Program-made: the position numbers and the translations under genes
Notes under the pieces: model-generated
The model's input: only the letters and a program-made list of their open reading frames with translations
The model's database searches: none
What the model was told of the DNA's origin: nothing
Assembly: GCF_025024155.1 (NCBI RefSeq)
Contig: NW_026251712.1
Span: 362,501-426,500 of the forward strand
Length of the DNA stretch: 64,000 nt
Source: Gamsiella multidivaricata
Taxonomy: Eukaryota; Mortierellomycota; Mortierellomycetes; Mortierellales; Mortierellaceae
Direction: 5' to 3'
Shown: one piece after another, positions 23,325 to 39,100 of the stretch
How positions within the stretch are numbered: the first letter of the stretch is position 1
How the letters are laid out: each line of letters starts with the position of its first letter

Positions 23325-25546
23325 TTAAACGGCACTGGGTGCAGGAGCAGCAGCAGCCTGGGCCTTCACGTACGCGGCATATTTCTTTGAAGGCCTTTGG
23401 GGAGTGATGGGGACAGTACCAGTGGACTCGATTCGGGGCAAGAAGAGTGCCTGGGGTCTGTACTGCAGTGTGTACTCTAGACTCTTCTCCTTGAAGTATT
23501 TGGGGACCAACTTCAGGAGCACCCATCGGGCAGCACTGTCCAGCCATGTCTGTTACATTTTGAAGAAAACCAAGACGATGGGATGTAAGGAATTAAAAAA
23601 AAAAAAATTCAAGCAGATCATAAATATATATACATATAATCAAGTCCCTACCTTGCCAGCCATGACGGTCGACATTTGTTGGCTCGCGCTGAGTTCTTTC
23701 TTCATGGTCGGGAAGCGTTCCTCATAAAAATCATCAAAAGCCTTGGTGATGTTCTTTTGGTTAGCCGTTGGCATCTCGTAGATCGCGTTCGCGAGGATGA
23801 CGGCGTCGAGGATCGCGTTCAAGGCCCCTAGTTCAAAAGATGTTTTTAAGGTAGGGAGGTAAAAAGAAAGGCAAACTGTCAGCAAAACTGATTCGCCATC
23901 CCCCCTCCTCGTAGTAGGGGGGTTTTCAAACAAAGAAAGAGCATGCATCGCTAGAAAACCCATCAACCACCTCTACCGAAGTTGGGAAGCATCTTGAGAA
24001 GAAAGGGGAAGGGTAAAATATGAAATGTTAATCATTAATGTCGTGGTATACAGCCGATAATGACATATAGAAGAGAGTGACAATATCCGAGGTCAGGGTA
24101 TATCGACTTACCTTGTGGGCGGCTGCAATCGATGGGATTTTTTTTTTTAAAAAGATGACAAAAAAGCATGGTAAAAACAAGGTGTTAGTGACCTTTTTTT
24201 ATCATCTCAGCGCTTTTTAAAAGCTGGTTCAGAGAAACTCATCGAAACGCTATACGCCAACATACCATCTCCGATAAGCACAGTACGTCCGTGCTTCCAG
24301 GTCTCAAAGACCTTCTCCTCGAGGACGACCTTGGAAATGGCCTCCTTGGGCGTGTTGTCGAACAGATCTCCAAGTTCACCCATGATGGCCAGCTTGTGGT
24401 GCTTCCATGCCTCGGGCAGCTGGTTGATATCGAACATGTTGTAGTCCGCATTCAGCCAGTTCTCATATAGCTTTGGGTCCATGTCCTTGGACTGCAGGTC
24501 GATTCTCCAGCAGACACGGTTATCAGGGATTGTGAAGTACCTCCACTACAAGATAAAAAAAAAAAAAGACAGTTCAGGTCAGTATGCGCACAGTTGAAAT
24601 TTTATTCGCGTAAATTGTTTGTGAACTTACAGTCAACCCACGTTCGTCACCAATCACAGTATCACAGTGCGACTCCTTATCGTCGAGTCCCTCATAGTTG
24701 CGGGGGTTCAACGAATCGGTGGTGCCGAGGATGCTCATGTAATGGCTAACGAGTTCCTCCTCATCCGACTTTGGCAGGATGCCCTCCTTCTTCATCTCGT
24801 CGTATAGGGCCTGGCGAACGCCACTGTAGGCACCGTCGGCTCCGATGAGGATGTCACCCGTATAGGTGCTGCCGTCCGCACAGGTGATCGTAACACTCTC
24901 GGTATCCTGAGTGAGCGCAATGATCTTCTTGCTCATGTGGATCTTCTCCTTAGGGACGCGCGACATGAGGAGGGCGTGGAACTGAGGACGGGATGTGATC
25001 ATGGAGTCATAGCCGGTCCTGTGATATTTTGATCACAAAAAATGAAGACGCGTTTTATTAGTAACAGAACACATAGAGACATGCGGCATATGCGGATGCA
25101 AGGGATGGCTGTATATTTGTACACGGAAAAAAAAATCCGGTTCTGCAGGGCGATGGTGTAACATGTAACATCAGGAGTGGTACAATCCGACCTCCATCTT
25201 TTTTTTCTCCTCCACAAAGTAACGAACACTGTCGAAGGAACTTATGAACTTACAAGACCCTGTTCTCCTTGAGACGGATCTCTCGGATGACCTCCATATC
25301 CTCCTTAAAGATGGTGGTACCCTCGATGATTTTGCAGATGGACTTGAGGTCCTCGAGGAGACCGAGCTGGTCCATCAAAGGCATGACATTGAATCCGAGA
25401 CCTGTGGCCGATCCTAGGGGTCGGACCGTCTCGTAGCGCTCAAAGATATCGTATTCGATGCCAGCCTTGTCGAGAAGGATGGCCATGATCAGACCGGCGA
25501 TGCCGGCGCCTGCGATGAGGACTTTGGGAGGTGTGTTATCTGGCAT
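23325..25546 (-). CDS. FAD-dependent monooxygenase, paralogue 1
   Basis: Class A flavoprotein hydroxylase (PHBH/UbiH fold) that would use FAD and NAD(P)H to hydroxylate or epoxidise a small organic substrate. Model: complement(join(23325..23549, 23652..23827, 23971..23992, 24112..24122, 24266..24545, 24631..25018, 25254..25546)), 464 residues. Motifs in order: Rossmann GAGIAG near residue 13 ending in an acidic IFER, the DG motif LIGADGAYSGVRQ near 155, and the FAD-ribityl motif GDAAHKMLPNFGRG near 320. The AHK part of the last motif is encoded by an 11-nt exon. The C-terminal 75 residues hold a hydrophobic helix and may associate with membrane. It is divergent from paralogue 2, with a shared 2.1-kb upstream region. 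Substrate unknown. Confidence 0.9.
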
Positions 25547-29484
<3,938 letters not shown>

Positions 29485-29624
29485 AGATGATCTACGGTAA
29501 CAATACCAATCAGCATTGGGTGAGGGCAAGGGTGCACGGGAAACCAACACTGTGTGCTTTCACGAATCGATTGTGTACAACCACAATTTTTCAAATATAC
29601 AGTACAAAATATAAGCATTACACA

Positions 29625-29688
29625 ACCATGTAACCATGTAACCATGTAACCATGTAACTATGTAACCATGTAGCCATGTAACCATGTA
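29625..29688 (+). repeat. 8-bp minisatellite, eight copies
   Basis: Unit ACCATGTA repeated eight times, with two variant units (ACTATGTA at the fifth position and GCCATGTA at the seventh). Confidence 0.95.
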
Positions 29689-30306
29689 ACAAGATCATCA
29701 ACATGTTTATTGAGACCAGGCTAATGGCGCGGTCAGTCTGCAAAGGGAGAGGAGTGCATTGGGCCATGATTTAAGCAACAGTCGGCTCTATGGCTCTGAA
29801 AAGGCTAGAGACAAAGAGGACCGCCATGGAGGGGTTTCTTTGCCACTCAGAGCAAGGAGGATAGAAAGAGACAGGGCGGAGTTGGATGGAGCAAGATTGG
29901 GAAGATAAAGGAGACGGCGTAGAGTATGCAAACAAAAACCATTGTTGTCGAGGTGAGGTCTGCCCTGAACGATTGCGCCGACGGATGCAGGCGTTTATTA
30001 CGAGGATTTGCACTCCGCTCATAAACAGATGCTTCGATAGACTAGTCTATGCAGAGTCCATCCTGGTGCTGTGTCGATTTGCAGAAAGGTAATTTGCGTC
30101 CGTTTGCGCACAAAAAAAACAACAACAGAGAGCAGGGTACCTTCTATCCGACCTTCACGAGCCATGGTACATCATCCCATTCTGCCCTCCCTCCTCTCAT
30201 CCATCCCCTCATCAGCTCTTACCCCCTATCTGCTTTTAGGTCGTTTGTCCTTCCCACCCTATTTTTTTTGTCCTCTTTTTTTTTTAAGTCAGCATCTGCA
30301 TCAAAA
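29689..30306. other. spacer and promoter region of monooxygenase 3
   Basis: No gene recognised. The final 150 bp are C/T-rich with T tracts and lead into the ATG at 30307 (AAAAATGT). Confidence 0.5.
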
Positions 30307-32400
30307 ATGTTAGTCGCGCCCACGAAGCCAAAGGTCCTGATCATCGGTGCCGGCCTGGGAGGTCTCACCATGGCCATCCTCCTCGAGAAAGCCTCGATCG
30401 ACTATGAGATCTTCGAGAGATCTGCGGCACCCAGAGCTCTGGGCAGCGCCACCTCGTTGACGCCCAATGTCTTGCCGCTACTGGAGCAACTGGGACTCTT
30501 GGAGGGACTGAGGCAGATCTCGAAGAAGGTCCTGGGATGCGGTATTTATCAAGAGGCACCTGAGGGTGATCTGAGCAAGGTAGGCGAGTCCAACGTCTCC
30601 GAATACGAGGCTGTGTAAGTGTGTCAGGATAACATTGTGCTGCTGGATTCTTTATTGTACTCATTGGCTGATCGCCTTCGGGGGAAAAGAGAGAGAGAGA
30701 CAGATAAAATAATAATGAATTCTTTTTTGCGTTTTGTCATATCGTATATATAAGCTGCGGGTACCACTCCTTCATCATGGCCAGACCAGACCTCCACACA
30801 CTCCTACTATCACACGTCCCCGCGCACAAGGTCCACTTTGGTAAACGGGTCCTGTCGATCTCTCAGGACGATGACCATGGGGTCTTGATCCGCACCAGCG
30901 ACGGAAAGACCCACGAGGGAGATATCCTGATCGGGTGCGATGGCGCCTACAGTGGTGTCCGTCAATCGCTCTACAAGAACTTGGCGGCGGAAGGATTGCT
31001 ACCGGCTTCGGATGGAGAGGATATGAAGGTCTGTCATATGAGCATCCTTGGAACTACAGAGCATGTGGACCCGAAGCAGATACCTGCAGTTGCAGAGGAA
31101 CTCAGTCGTTGCGATGCTATTATCGGATATAACAAACCCCATACTGTAAGTCGTTGGACGAGAGCGCTATTGAGATGAGACTTGTTAAGATCAGTCCAGG
31201 ATCGTATCATCTGAACAAAAGGGGTCTTTTTTTTTTTTCTGCGCGTGCGTAGTGGAGATACTTTGCGGTTCCAGGGGACCGTATCTGTTGGCGCGTGGAT
31301 GTACAACTGGACTCCAAGACCTTCACACACACGGATGCGTTCAAGAATTCGGAGTGGGGGTCAGAAGCAAGCGGCTCAATCGAGGATGACTGGCGTGCGT
31401 TCAGGGTTCCGATCGGAGGCACGATCGGAGACCTGATCAATTTGACGCCTCAGGAGTCGGTGTCGAAGGTGATGCTGGAGGAGAAGCTGTATACGACATG
31501 GTATCATTCCCGGACGGTCCTGATGGGCGATGGTAATGTGTGCTGCGTAGTCGTCAGGGAGGATGTTTTGTGTTTTGTGAGACAGAGTCATTTCGTGTTC
31601 TAATTGCTGTGTTTCCTTTCCTTTTTTTGTTTAACGCGGACATCCCACAATATAGCATGCCACAAGGTAAAGATTGAGCAGTACACAAATATGATGCTGG
31701 AAGTACCCCTTGTTCTCTTATTTAACTCTTGTGCACTCTACCTTCACTTTTTCATAGATGCTTCCGAATGCTGGACGAGGTAAGAAGCGAGCAGGACTAT
31801 AATATTTCAGCTGACTCAACAACAGACACCCTTCATTAATCTCTCGCCTGGGTATTTTTTTTTTTTTTTGCTTCATACGTTCGTTTTCAGGTGCAGTGAA
31901 CGCGATGTTGGACGCCGTGATCCTCGCCAACGCGATCTACGAGATCGCAGACGACGCGACGCCCGAAAACATTCTCGCGGCATTCAAGGGATACTACAAG
32001 GAACGCTACGCTCACGCAAAGACTGATCTGGAGTCTAGTCAGTTCGCCGCCAGACTCCTTGCTGGACAGGTGAGTCAATCGACAGATCATCCTTATCGTT
32101 GCAGAGTACGCCTATCACCATGCAATGTCACCTAATCGCTTGTTTTCTTTTCTCTCCGATCTACGCTGCTTTTTTTTTTTTTTTCTTTGCTGGCACAAAA
32201 AGTCATGGACAGACGCAATCCTTCGAAAGGTGCTGTTCAATTTCATGCCGACATCACTCCAGCGAAAGACGTATGAGAAGACCTTATCATATAGACCGCA
32301 GGCTAGCTTCCTACCAAAGATCCCTAACCGTGGTACTGGACCGGTCGTGGCACAGAAGGAATCTAAACGATACGAAAGGGAGCAGGCCAAGGATGCTTGA
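30307..32400 (+). CDS. FAD-dependent monooxygenase, paralogue 3
   Basis: Model: join(30307..30614, 30755..31145, 31253..31532, 31656..31666, 31758..31779, 31891..32069, 32203..32400), 462 residues, with the same seven-exon layout and phases as paralogue 1. Motifs: GAGLGG near residue 16 with EIFER, LIGCDGAYSGVRQ (Cys in place of the usual Ala), and GDACHKMLPNAGRG assembled across an 11-nt and a 22-nt exon. Exon 1 is longer than in the paralogues by a PEGDLSK-type insertion. It is convergent with the TMEM70-like gene, the stop codons lying about 200 bp apart. Probably a FAD/NAD(P)H hydroxylase with a different substrate from paralogues 1 and 2; the reaction cannot be read from the sequence. 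Confidence 0.9.
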
Positions 32401-32598
32401 AAAGGATGAGGGGGGAACACCAAGGAGACGACAGATCCAGAAAAGAAAATAACCAGGATCGAATGCATTTTTTTTTTTTCCTTCACTTGAGATATACCGC
32501 AAAATAAAATAATTATCGGCATGAACTAGTTTTTGAGTGTGCCGATCCCCTTTGTCCTGTAAGAATGTCTGTTGTTTTATGAAGATGATTTGCTCCGT

Positions 32599-33658
32599 CT
32601 AATGATGCTCCTTCTTGGCGCTCTCGGACGCCTTGCGCTTCAATTGCTCAATCCGATCCGACATGCCCTCCGTCACCGGTGCCTTTGGCTGTACACTCCC
32701 CGCCTCGTTTTCTACTTGCGCCGGTTTCAGAGTCGATCTAGCCCCTGTTGTCGCCGTCGTCGACAGATTCTGGTTCTGCTGGACCTCGGCCATGATCGTC
32801 CTAAGGGGCTCCTCCTCCGTCAACTCCGAGTGCAGATACAGCCGCTTCTTTAATTGGTTCCCGTCCGAGAGGATCCTGCCCCGTCCATCGCGCACAACAG
32901 ACCTTTGACCAGCACGGATACGGATCGTCGAGAACGGTGCAGAACTCGGTTCCAGATCCGACACCTTGACGGTCGTGATTCGCTTGCTGCCCCAGAAGGA
33001 AAGGGTCTCGAAGGAGACAGGCGTTGAGCGAGTAATAATAACAGCGTTAGGGGGTTCTGAGGCGGTCGAGTCCGTGGAGGTGGAGTTTGATGGCGGGGTC
33101 GAGATGGGGTTGGGAATGGTGATCCTACGGACATAGGAGCCTAGGCACCATTGAACAAGCGCTGTTGATGATCCGCTGGTTGCAACAGCTATTTTTTTTT
33201 TTCGTAAGGCATAGAATGAGATAGGTTAGTATTGAATTGGGTGTTGGTAGCAGCGTTCAATTGTAATTTCCTCATCCGCACCCACCAGCGACTGCAAGTC
33301 CTCCACGCATTCCATTAGATATGCCCGCATCGAGAATGAAGATGAACGGACACAAAGCAATAGTCGCCGCAAGCGAAGAGACCGAAAACAGCTTCAATCT
33401 CTTGGCAGTTTGTGAAAAGGGACCCTCATAGATTTTGAGCTGGCTATCGGTGTGATGCGGGGAAATAAGTTCCGGTTCAGAAGATGAAGGTGGTGGAGGA
33501 GGAGGGGCTGCGGTGTGCTTTGTCCGGGAAGCTGGGATCGCAGTGACGACGGGCAGCTGGCCGTAATGAGCACGGATCAAAAACCGAGACGGGGCGGAGG
33601 ATGTCGCATGCAAAAGCCCGACTCTGCGGAGAGTGCATCCTGATTGGAGAACAAGCAT
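32599..33658 (-). CDS. TMEM70-like mitochondrial inner-membrane protein
   Basis: Model: complement(join(32599..33188, 33286..33658)), 320 residues. The first 45 residues are basic, Ser-rich and acid-free (SGCTLRRVGLL, SRFLIRAHYG), a likely mitochondrial presequence. A Pro run and a linker follow. Then comes IYEGPFSQTAKRLKLFS with a hydrophobic hairpin (SLAATIALCPFIFIL, and GGLAVAGG continuing across the intron), the pattern of the TMEM70/TMEM186/TMEM223 group. TMEM70 assists ATP synthase and complex I assembly in animals; a similar role here is inference. After the membrane part comes a soluble domain with SFWGSKRITTVKVSDL and a charged tail. The intron donor is GTGGGT. Assignment to the superfamily is fairly good; the exact member is uncertain. 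Confidence 0.65.
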
Positions 33659-34173
33659 CCTGAAGAGTGGATCAGGCTATATAGAGAAGAAGTGTGCAAA
33701 ACCAGGGGGGAATGGAGAGCGAGCCCCTGATCTTGTTGTGGCAGTTTCCGATTCAATGGTGACTTAAGGGTACGTAATTTACGCGCTCATAGCACAGCCA
33801 ATCAGCACACGCGTCCATTCCCGAGACCTCGGGCTCATGTCGTTGGGTGATAAAGGACCCGCGATCTAATCTATTTTTTGCAGTGCTTCCAGGTATTTTA
33901 ACCGGGCTTGCGTGCAATGACAAACAGGCCAAGGTCGCAGTTCACAATGAAGAAGCAGAGACGGCCGGTTGATTGTTCTAGACACTTTTATTGTACATGG
34001 CGGAAATCGTGGACCCTGCTTAATAGCTAGATATTGAGATTCGAGGAGGGATAGAGAGACAGAGAGAAAGAGACAAGGAAGAGTGCCGTAGTTAGAAAGG
34101 TGCCCTCAGCGTGCTCGCTCGCTCGAGTTTCTTCTCTGTACATCATTCTTTGCGCATTACATTGCTGTGAACC
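33659..34173. other. spacer between TMEM70-like and cyclophilin genes
   Basis: Holds the upstream region of the minus-strand TMEM70-like gene and the 3' flank of the cyclophilin gene, with a GA-rich stretch at 34045-34085. No gene seen. Confidence 0.5.
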
Positions 34174-35269
34174 TTACAGCTCATCACGCAGCTCGCCCGA
34201 ACGGGCGATCGTGATTGGGACCTTGGGTCGATCCGCGCGGTCGGTGTCAGTATTCTCGATCTTGGAGACCACATCCATACCCTCGACCACCTCGCCAAAG
34301 ACAACATGGCGTCCGTCCAACCAATCGGTCTTGACAGTGGTGATGAAGAACTATTATGGATCAGGAAATGAAGTGTACATCGTGAGAATAGGATCTTACT
34401 CATCTTCAGCAGTACTGCTGCTACAGTTTGCTCGCTCTATTGCATACCTGGGACCCATTGGTGTCCTCTCCGGCGTTGGCCATGGAAACAATTCCAGGAC
34501 CAGTATGCTTCAAATTAAAATTCTCGTCTTCGAATTTGTTGCCGTAGATGGACTTTCCTCCAGTACCATCGCCGTTAGTAAAGTCACCCTAATCATTCGA
34601 GGACGCAGTGTGTGTTAGAAGCCGCTAGGTCGTGAAAAAATGCAATAAAAGAAAATGAAGATAGCGCCGATAATCGATGTTTCTTACTCCTTGAATCATG
34701 AAATCCTATTGATAGCCATCGTGGATGTACAAATGAGCCCTTGATTAGCGATCACTTTTCAATCTATCAGCTGCAACAGAATCCAAAATCAAGGCAAAAG
34801 CGAGCAATCAAGTCTACCTCGATGACACGGTGGAACGAGGATCCCTGGTATCCAAATCCCTTGCTGCCCTTGGACAGTTCGAGAAAGTTTTTGGCGGTCT
34901 TGGGAACATCCTGTTGAACGAAACGCAGGCCAGACATAGAGTATATAGGGTGGTGTGTTAGATTGAAAGGTATCTTTGTAGAGGTTATTGCAGGCGAAGA
35001 CGATGTGAGGCACCTACGTTGCCGAAGAGACCAATGACGATGCGGCCGAGGGGCTTGTTGCCTTGCTCAATGTCAAAGTAGACTGGACAGAAGCACAAGA
35101 TAGGACGTTAGTCGCAGCTCAGTCATCAACCCTGAGTCGGATGAGATGGCTGATGCGAGAATGAGTATAGAGATGCGTTACCTCTGTTGGTCACAGTTGG
35201 TGCAGCTTGAGCAGAGACCGCAAGGGTGACAGCAGCGATGCAGTAGACGAGAGTACTCTTGAAGATCAT
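34174..35269 (-). CDS. cypB: ER-lumen cyclophilin (peptidyl-prolyl cis-trans isomerase B)
   Basis: Catalyses cis-trans isomerisation of prolyl bonds in proteins folding in the secretory pathway. Model: complement(join(34174..34350, 34448..34588, 34688..34705, 34818..34910, 35018..35082, 35182..35269)), 193 residues. The signal peptide is residues 1-22 ([16 protein letters not shown]). Active-site residues are seen in [17 protein letters not shown] (catalytic Arg), GSQFFITT and the cyclosporin-site Trp in [14 protein letters not shown]. It ends in RDEL, an HDEL/KDEL-like ER retrieval signal. Exon 4 is only 18 nt (DFMIQG). Length matches the secreted-class cyclophilins. All introns are GT-AG and the frame closes exactly. 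Confidence 0.95.
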
Positions 35270-35440
35270 GGTGATGGCGATGGCGATGGCGTCGGTGTAA
35301 TGGTGGTGATGATGATAAGAACAAAGAAAGCAGAAGTCGAGAAATATGTTATATCGTTTCCTCTGATTTTTTTTGGCATAGTACGATGCTGTAGACAAGC
35401 CAAGAGCCCATTTTTTTTATATACTCTCTTCCTCAGTAAA

Positions 35441-36073
35441 ATGGCCCTGCCTGGCCCCTTATACGAGCCGTCACCATCTTTGTCCGCACTTTCCTCTTCT
35501 GATCAGAAAAAGAAAGAAGGCGCGAATCCTAGCAAACCAACACATCAGTCATGGATGGCTAGCTTCGACGAACAATTCTACAGCTGTGGCCCGACCTATC
35601 TGTCCCGTCCTGGAGGCCGATGATTTTCTCCAAGAAATGGATTCTTGGTCGCGCTCAGCCGCCTACCGCTGCCGGCAATATCAGCTATACCAACCCCTCA
35701 CATCCACACCACCAACACAGCCATCGATTGCGACTATAGCGACCCTATCAGTGATGCGCGCCAACCTCAGACCAGCCATTGCCGCGCGAGATCATTCAGG
35801 TGCCAGGAGCATGGGGCCTATGGCCACAACCCCACCGCCGACCCTCTCTCTCGTCGTCAATTACTAACGAGCAAAATCTTTTTTCCGTCTGTCTCGACCT
35901 TTGCCTGTGAACCTGCACCCGATAATGGGGCGACCGGACATGCCATCGGAGGTGTCTCCTCCTTCGATGGTCATCTCCCCTGCTGCTCTCTTCTTACTGC
36001 GATTGATTTTGGACCATCCTGGCAGCTAACGCACGACTGCTTGGATCTTGGTCATATAGAGAGTCAACTATAG
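35441..36073 (+). pseudogene. possible small gene or relic, one reading frame broken by a single TGA
   Basis: From ATG at 35441 one frame runs 633 nt to a stop at 36073 with a single internal TGA at 35621-35623. The upstream part reads like coding sequence (MALPGPLYEP, DQKKKEGANPSKP). The downstream part is His/Pro/Ser-rich with no domain. The other two plus frames also stay open for 30-90 codons around the break, so a frameshift or an unseen intron is as likely as a stop. It shares a 170-bp upstream region with the divergent cyclophilin gene. I do not recognise it and cannot show that it is a gene. Confidence 0.25.
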
Positions 36074-36170
36074 CGAACATGGGCCAACTAGTTTGGTCGT
36101 TACTACATCCTGGTCACACAAAGAGCCTTCGCATGTAGCGCACATACCAGTTATTTATTGAAATACGGAA

Positions 36171-39100
36171 TTACTTCTTGATGTCCAACATGAACAGCGC
36201 CACTTGGTGCTCCAGTGCCTCGCAAAACTCTTTCGTCACTTTGGTTTTGAACTCCTGTTTCCTTTCCTTATCCTCATCCTTATCTCCATCCGCTGGTCTG
36301 CTGTCCTCCTTCTTGCCATCACTGTTCAAGGACACATAAGGATCGCCATACAACTGCGCGATGCGCTCCTTGACCTGCTCCCTACTCAAGTTCTGCTCCA
36401 TCTCCTGTTGTTGCGTAAGCTTTCCCTTCAGCATCGGAGCTTCCCCATCCTCAGATCCATCAGCGTCCGACGTTCCGCTACTGCCACTGGCAATCCCCTC
36501 TGCATCCTTTCTTCGCCTGCCTTCATCAGCAGCAGGTGCTCTGGCAGCCTTCATCCTGCGTTCCCAAAGACGACACCGACTACGCTCGTCCGTGATCCAG
36601 TTGATGTACTCTGTCTCCAGTAGTCTTCGCTCAAGCTGTTTTAGCACCTCAAAAGTCACGAGAAGATCATGTCTCAAGATTCCAACCCGATCCCGCTGGA
36701 AAATAATTCTGGTCGCCCATCGACGATGGTGGGGTAGGAACCATGGGTGTCGTGTCGCAGCCTCCTCTTCCTGACTGAAGACTGAAGCGCGCGATGCAGC
36801 TGTGGGCTGTACAGGTACCAGAGACGTTGCTGTGCCCTCAAATGAGGCCTGACTGTCGTTTTGATCGGAATACCACTCTAGAGGCGGCTGGGGCCATGGT
36901 CGGAACGAGTCTCGGGCCTCCATAAAAATATCAAAGCACTTTGGATCAATCGTCTGCCCATCGTCAAACCCATCCAGCTCTCCGCTCATCATCTGTTCCT
37001 CCAGATCCTTAAGGTATACAGCTCTGGCAGCAACACGAACGTTCTTGGGTCCATCACGGTACATAGAGTCGTCATGGTGTTCTCGGCTGAAGATACGATG
37101 CAGGGGTTCCGGGTAGCCCTTCAATCGGCTGGTGTAGCCTGTCAACGATCCTGTCTTCAATCTCCATGCGGTGTCCAGCATCCGCTGGCTGTTGTACGCC
37201 GCCCAGATGTTGATCAGAGACGAGACCACAAGAACCAAATAGAGGAGTTTCGTAGACATCGCGCGCCTTTCTTTCTCATCTTTCGTGTAAACGAACCCGA
37301 GTACGTTCTTCTTGATCCACTCAGCGCTTCTACCTGACCTAGACTTGGCCTTGGCGTCTTGAGATTCCTTTTCGACCAGAGTGCTCCGACTAGGACGTCC
37401 CAGGAGTCGTGTGCGGCTCTCCTTTGATCCAATTGGTACGAATGACGGCTGCGATCCTGTTGGCCAATGACCCTGAACACGAGCGCCAGAATAGTGGACT
37501 TTTCCTGAACCAGCTGCAGTGCTGACCGTATGACGCCTGGCGCCTGGCACACGGCTATCCAATGCTGCACCAGCTGCAACATCCGCATTTCCATCTTGCG
37601 GGTTCAATAGAATGCTGTGTCCGTCATTATCCGGACCATCTAAAGAAATCATGATCTTCGAGGACTCTGTTCGACCATGCATGCCAGGTCTGTCCCCAGT
37701 GACAGTCGCAGGGGCCGAGTGCGGTGGTCGTGCGGGGTTTCGCTCCTGACCACGACGTTCGAGGTGCAGCTGCAGGATTTCTGAAATATCCTTGATCGTC
37801 TCCGCAGTACCCTTGAAGACTGCTCCCTTGATCATGGCTTTGACCATTGGGTTCTTGTGCCATTCAATACCGCTAGAGCAGGTCAGCTTGCTCCGGTTCT
37901 TGTCCACATAAGTGACGCAGTACCTACTCATTGGAGTGAATGCGTCGCTGTATGGCATCGCTGCGACATTGGATCGGATTATGTAAGAGTATCGAATGTA
38001 GTCTTCATCGACTTCACAGGTCTGGGTCTCGACACAGTCCGCCTGGTTCAATTTCACAAGCGGGTTGTTCACAACCATCAGGAACTTTACGATCCTCTCA
38101 CGGTGCCCTCCAGCCTTCTCCGTCCACTCGCCAACGCTTTGCACTACAAAATCCATAAAAGAAAATAGTAAGCGTTCAGCTCATTGTGATTCTCTAGATT
38201 ATTTTTACCAAACTGCAACGGACACCGTACCTTTGTTATTGCGACGAGCATGAAACTCCTTCCATACGGGACTATTGTCACCAAACAGCAGGTGATTCAA
38301 TGTCTTTGCCGAAACATCATAGGTTTGTTCCAGCTCGACCTTCTCCATATGGCCTGAGCAGTTGCATGCCGCAGGACCAGACGGCAGCTCCACCGAAGCC
38401 GGAGGTTCTATCAGACATAGATATGCATTCAGCAAATGATTTAGTGTCCATGAACAAACCCTAGCAGCTCCAGAAAAAAATCTCGACGTTTACCTTCATC
38501 AACGTCATTCCAATCGTCGTCATCGCCCCTGACAGAAGTCGCATCGCCGGTATCCCTGCTCTCTGCTCCGGATGTCCCACTATTTCCTGAAGGATGTGTT
38601 ATTCTCCCTTCGCGGGTTATCAAATGGCTCGACTCTGTTTCCGCCAACGACCCCGATCCAGCACTTCCCTTGGGTTTGCTCGTAATTAACATTGTTCTCC
38701 TGAACAATTCCTTGACGGGAAGTCGATCCTTGGCCTGATGCACGTTCGTCCAAATTAGATGCAGTACCTGATACTCAGTGTCTGTCAGGGTAAATTGCGA
38801 AAAGATATGCTGTACGCCATCCATGGTTTCGATACGCCACTCTGTCGAGATGTCTTTTTGCTCGCACTCGATACCCCGAATAGACGAGAACCGGTACATC
38901 CGTTTTGTTTCCACACTCAGTCCGCGCGCATAAAAGTACATTCCAGATTGTGTCAAGAAGACACGACCGTAAACCATGATCGGCTTATCGGGACGCGAAT
39001 CGTCCAGATAACCGCTAGTCCACGAATGGAGCACGTATTCCTTGGAATGGACTTTGGTTCCATGGAAGCGCAGATGTAATTCTCTATTGCGCACGACCAA

